The notes under the pieces are model-generated. The model saw only the letters and a program-made list of their open reading frames with translations. It did not search any database and was not told the DNA's origin. A stretch of DNA of 46,029 bases from Krasilnikovozyma curviuscula (Eukaryota > Basidiomycota > Tremellomycetes > Cystofilobasidiales > Mrakiaceae): assembly GCA_014825775.1 (NCBI GenBank), contig MVAQ01000173.1, positions 1-46,029 of the forward strand, written 5' to 3'. This document shows, piece after piece, positions 43,914 through 46,029 of the stretch; position 1 is the first letter of the stretch; every line of letters starts with the position of its first letter. A program made the translations under genes and the position numbers.

Positions 43914-44247
43914 TCGCTCGCCTCCCCTTTCCTGTAGCTTTACTGTACAACTCTCATCTCTCTTCAGGGATTTCTGTTTCTTGGGTCGCATTCAGAGTTC
44001 TTGTCTTTTCTATAGCATAATTTGCATAACGATGTCCCACTGCCTTCTATTGAATACCTCTCTATAGACGATGAATACCTTCCTGTGTAAACGGAGCGAA
44101 AGCTAGGATTTCCAGACTGGTGCTCGCTCGCCTAGAAAGCGAGTTTGGTCACAACCTCTTGCATAGAAAGCAAACTTGAATTTTTGTGAATCGCTGTGAA
44201 AATGAGTCTATCTCGGGTAAACCACTAATTTGTATATCCATTAGCAT
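43914..44247. other. Convergent 3' intergenic region
   Basis: 334 bp between the stop codons of the APSES-like gene and the Ost3/6 gene. An imperfect inverted repeat, CTCGCT...AGCGAG (about 44123-44143), could form a short hairpin. Otherwise nothing is seen beyond probable 3' UTRs. Confidence 0.5.
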
Positions 44248-45576
44248 CTAGAACAGCAGCTTGAATGGATAAGCTAAGAGAGCAAGTGTCAAATGCCAAA
44301 TGCAAAGATGTAAGGAAAATGTCTCAAAAAAGTTAAGAACCGGCAGAACTTACAGCCATTTTTGACTCGGAACAAGTTCATGAGGATGCTGAAGATGACA
44401 ATCAAAATCAGCGTCCAAAGGGCAACTCCAGCTTTTTGGCGCGTAGGGTGGTTGAGTCGAGGGACAAGATCGATGAGGGCAATTACACTGAAGGCCAGTG
44501 CGCCATCTGTTTTTAACGAAGAGATTATTGAGAGTCAGCGCTCCGCCTTTGTCCGACAAGTGAGTTGAAGATAAACTCACAAACACCGGCGATAACTTGG
44601 CTTTCAGCTCCAAATTGGTTCTGGAACCCACCAGCCATCCAACTGACTCTTCCTTGTCTGTCCATTTGAGTGTAAGGAGCGCCACGAATCCTGTTCCACA
44701 TGTATCCGGTGGTGAATGTAAGGATTGTTCCCAGAACAACCGCTTGCCATAAAACTGGAGACTGAACGATTGGAAGGATCATGGCACGAGAAACCCAAAG
44801 GGTGTACAAGGCCAGTGCAATGAATGGTGGAATGGTCAATGCGATCCCCCATGGGAAAGGTATGTGAAGTTTGAACGGGTAATCCAAGTGAGGTTGAAGG
44901 AATGCTACCAATGGCTCAGCCTTAAATCCTCTGTAGTCAAATGAAGGCAGAGATCAGTAGGTGTTCGTTCAAGAGGGTGAACGACTTGCGATGTGCACAC
45001 CTTTGGTTGAGATCATAAGGAATCGTTTTGCTTGCTCCATCTTGAGTAGGTGGGTGGAACCAAACAGTTGGAGCTGATTGGAGTTGGAGCTGAACACATC
45101 ACCATCAAAATCAGGATTCAGCGCATGTTGCCTCTCATCACTAGAAACGGCTCACCTTTTTGTAAATAGCTTGACCTTCCTTGAAGTCCAAGCTAGCAAA
45201 GATGTGGGAAGACCTTTGCTCTTTTGGAAGCCTATCCCACGAAGCAGCAGCATGTCTGAATGATGGATCGAACTCCCTGAAAAGATGGATTTTTTTGACC
45301 GTCAGAGGAACCACTACATCTGATGAGATTCGAGCCGTTTACTCACCGACATGGCGAGCACTTGAACTCATCTCCCATCGCTGTCAGTAGAACCGTAACT
45401 GCATAGTCTCTCTCTCCACTTGTTCCAGACAGCAGTTCTTCGTACGAGTTCGAGTCGAGTTTGAGGACGCCCTGAGATTTGTGTGCGAGGTTGGCCCAGG
45501 AAGTAGCTTTGGCAGACAGAGCTGAAACAAGAGAGACAGGCAGAAGCGTTGCTCCCACAAGAGTTGATAATCGCAT
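44248..45576 (-). CDS. OST3: Oligosaccharyltransferase subunit Ost3/Ost6
   Basis: Thioredoxin-like subunit of the ER oligosaccharyltransferase that holds client proteins for N-glycosylation. Six exons (45576-45347, 45276-45156, 45089-45001, 44930-44581, 44506-44354, 44273-44248) give 322 aa. A signal peptide (MRLSTLVGATLLPVSLVSA) precedes a lumenal thioredoxin fold with redox motif Cys73-Ser-Pro-Cys76 in FKCSPCREFDPSF, and SAPTVWFHPPT later. Four C-terminal membrane helices are visible: GIALTIPPFIALALYTLWV, VLWQAVVLGTILTFTTGYM, VIAGVYGALAFSVIALIDLV and VALWTLILIVIFSILMNLF. Between helices 2 and 3 is the family loop NRIRGAPY. The last exon codes only the conserved end SYPFKLLF. Ost3 and Ost6 cannot be separated by eye; basidiomycetes usually have one. 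Confidence 0.93.
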
Positions 45577-45864
45577 GGCAAGTCGTGTGCAGCCTGGGCA
45601 AGGCTTCAGTTGCGGTCGACAGTTCAGCTGTGCAACAGCAACGGTCGTTTTGCTGTCAACCGCCACAATACTTCGATGGTCCTGGTCATTGTCACACAGG
45701 TCCAGAAGAATGAATGAACAGACAAAAGATATTATGCAGTACTAATACAACGGTGGAATGACCACTCTTATTCCTTTTAAAAAAAAATCACAGCACCAAC
45801 CACCAGTGTCACCTCCGTTTGTGTTCCTTTCCCATGCAGTATCATCACCATTACCTCTGTAATC
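45577..45864. other. Upstream region of the Ost3/6 gene
   Basis: 288 bp between the Ost3/6 start and the stop codon of the next minus-strand gene. It should hold the Ost3/6 promoter. An A run lies at about 45779-45787. No gene is seen. Confidence 0.45.
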
Positions 45865-46029
45865 TTAATATCCACCTCTTACCCCTCCTCTTCCTCCAAA
45901 GCCCGCGTCTTGTGCACGTCCAGAGAGGTTGTTCTGAGCGTAGGTCGGACCTGAATAATTGTCCTGTGGAGCTGACGACTCTTCTTCAGCGGGTCTAGAC
46001 ATCATCGCCATTCTAGCAGGATTTATGGC
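45865..46029 (-). CDS. 3' end of an RGG-tailed protein, partial
   Basis: Only the last exon is visible. On the minus strand an open frame enters at the right edge and reads AINPARMAMMSRPAEEESSA through DNYSGPTYAQNNLSGRAQ to a glycine/arginine tail (FGGRGGVRGGY) and a TAA at 45867-45865. RGG-type tails are common in RNA-binding and nucleolar proteins. A GT inside the tail (GGG|GTAAGAGG) could be a splice donor, in which case the true stop lies further left. The gene body is outside the window, so the family cannot be named. Confidence 0.55.
   Translation of the reverse strand, partial: AINPARMAMMSRPAEEESSAPQDNYSGPTYAQNNLSGRAQDAGFGGRGGVRGGY

Overview
The window looks like nuclear chromosomal DNA from a basidiomycete yeast, most likely a tremellomycete (Cryptococcus/Kwoniella-like). 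This is inferred from very intron-dense genes with mostly 50-90 nt GT-AG introns, tight packing on both strands, and the gene set. I found no rRNA, tRNA, CRISPR array or transposon. Most gene models were built by hand from splice signals; wherever every exon was resolved, the summed exon lengths are divisible by three and the reading phase is continuous.

Layout. 1-12240 is a block of minus-strand housekeeping genes: a partial Lys-rich gene, cytochrome c heme lyase (1845-3015), a HAD type II hydrolase (3300-4273), the replication licensing AAA+ ATPase Cdc6 (4564-6687) and a 13-exon vigilin/Scp160-type multi-KH protein (7125-11886). A minus-strand Na+/H+ antiporter (12238-14824) is divergent from a plus-strand Kv-beta-type aldo-keto reductase (15386-17323). 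Then come a CorA/Alr-type divalent cation transporter (17798-20920) and a 16-exon MFS transporter (21650-24338). From 24669 to 35671 the genes are on the minus strand: a four-exon unknown protein, an Ecl1-type zinc-finger protein, a large PH-like/coiled-coil protein and cytochrome b5. A glutamate-carboxypeptidase-II-like M28 peptidase (35848-39506) is divergent from cytochrome b5. 39507-41901 is poorly resolved and may hold a decayed membrane-protein gene. The right end has an APSES/KilA-N-type DNA-binding protein (41902-43913), convergent with an Ost3/6 oligosaccharyltransferase subunit (44248-45576), and the 3' end of an RGG-tailed protein.

The genes do not form one pathway. There are loose themes: ion homeostasis (Nha1, Kv-beta AKR and CorA lie next to each other), heme proteins (heme lyase, cytochrome b5) and cell-cycle or longevity control (Cdc6, Ecl1-like, APSES). 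The most unusual observations are a 6-nt microexon in cytochrome b5, two GC-AG introns, loss of the GMN signature in the CorA protein, a His-rich insert in the M28 peptidase, and a spliced gene of unknown family. I found no clear new multi-gene system.
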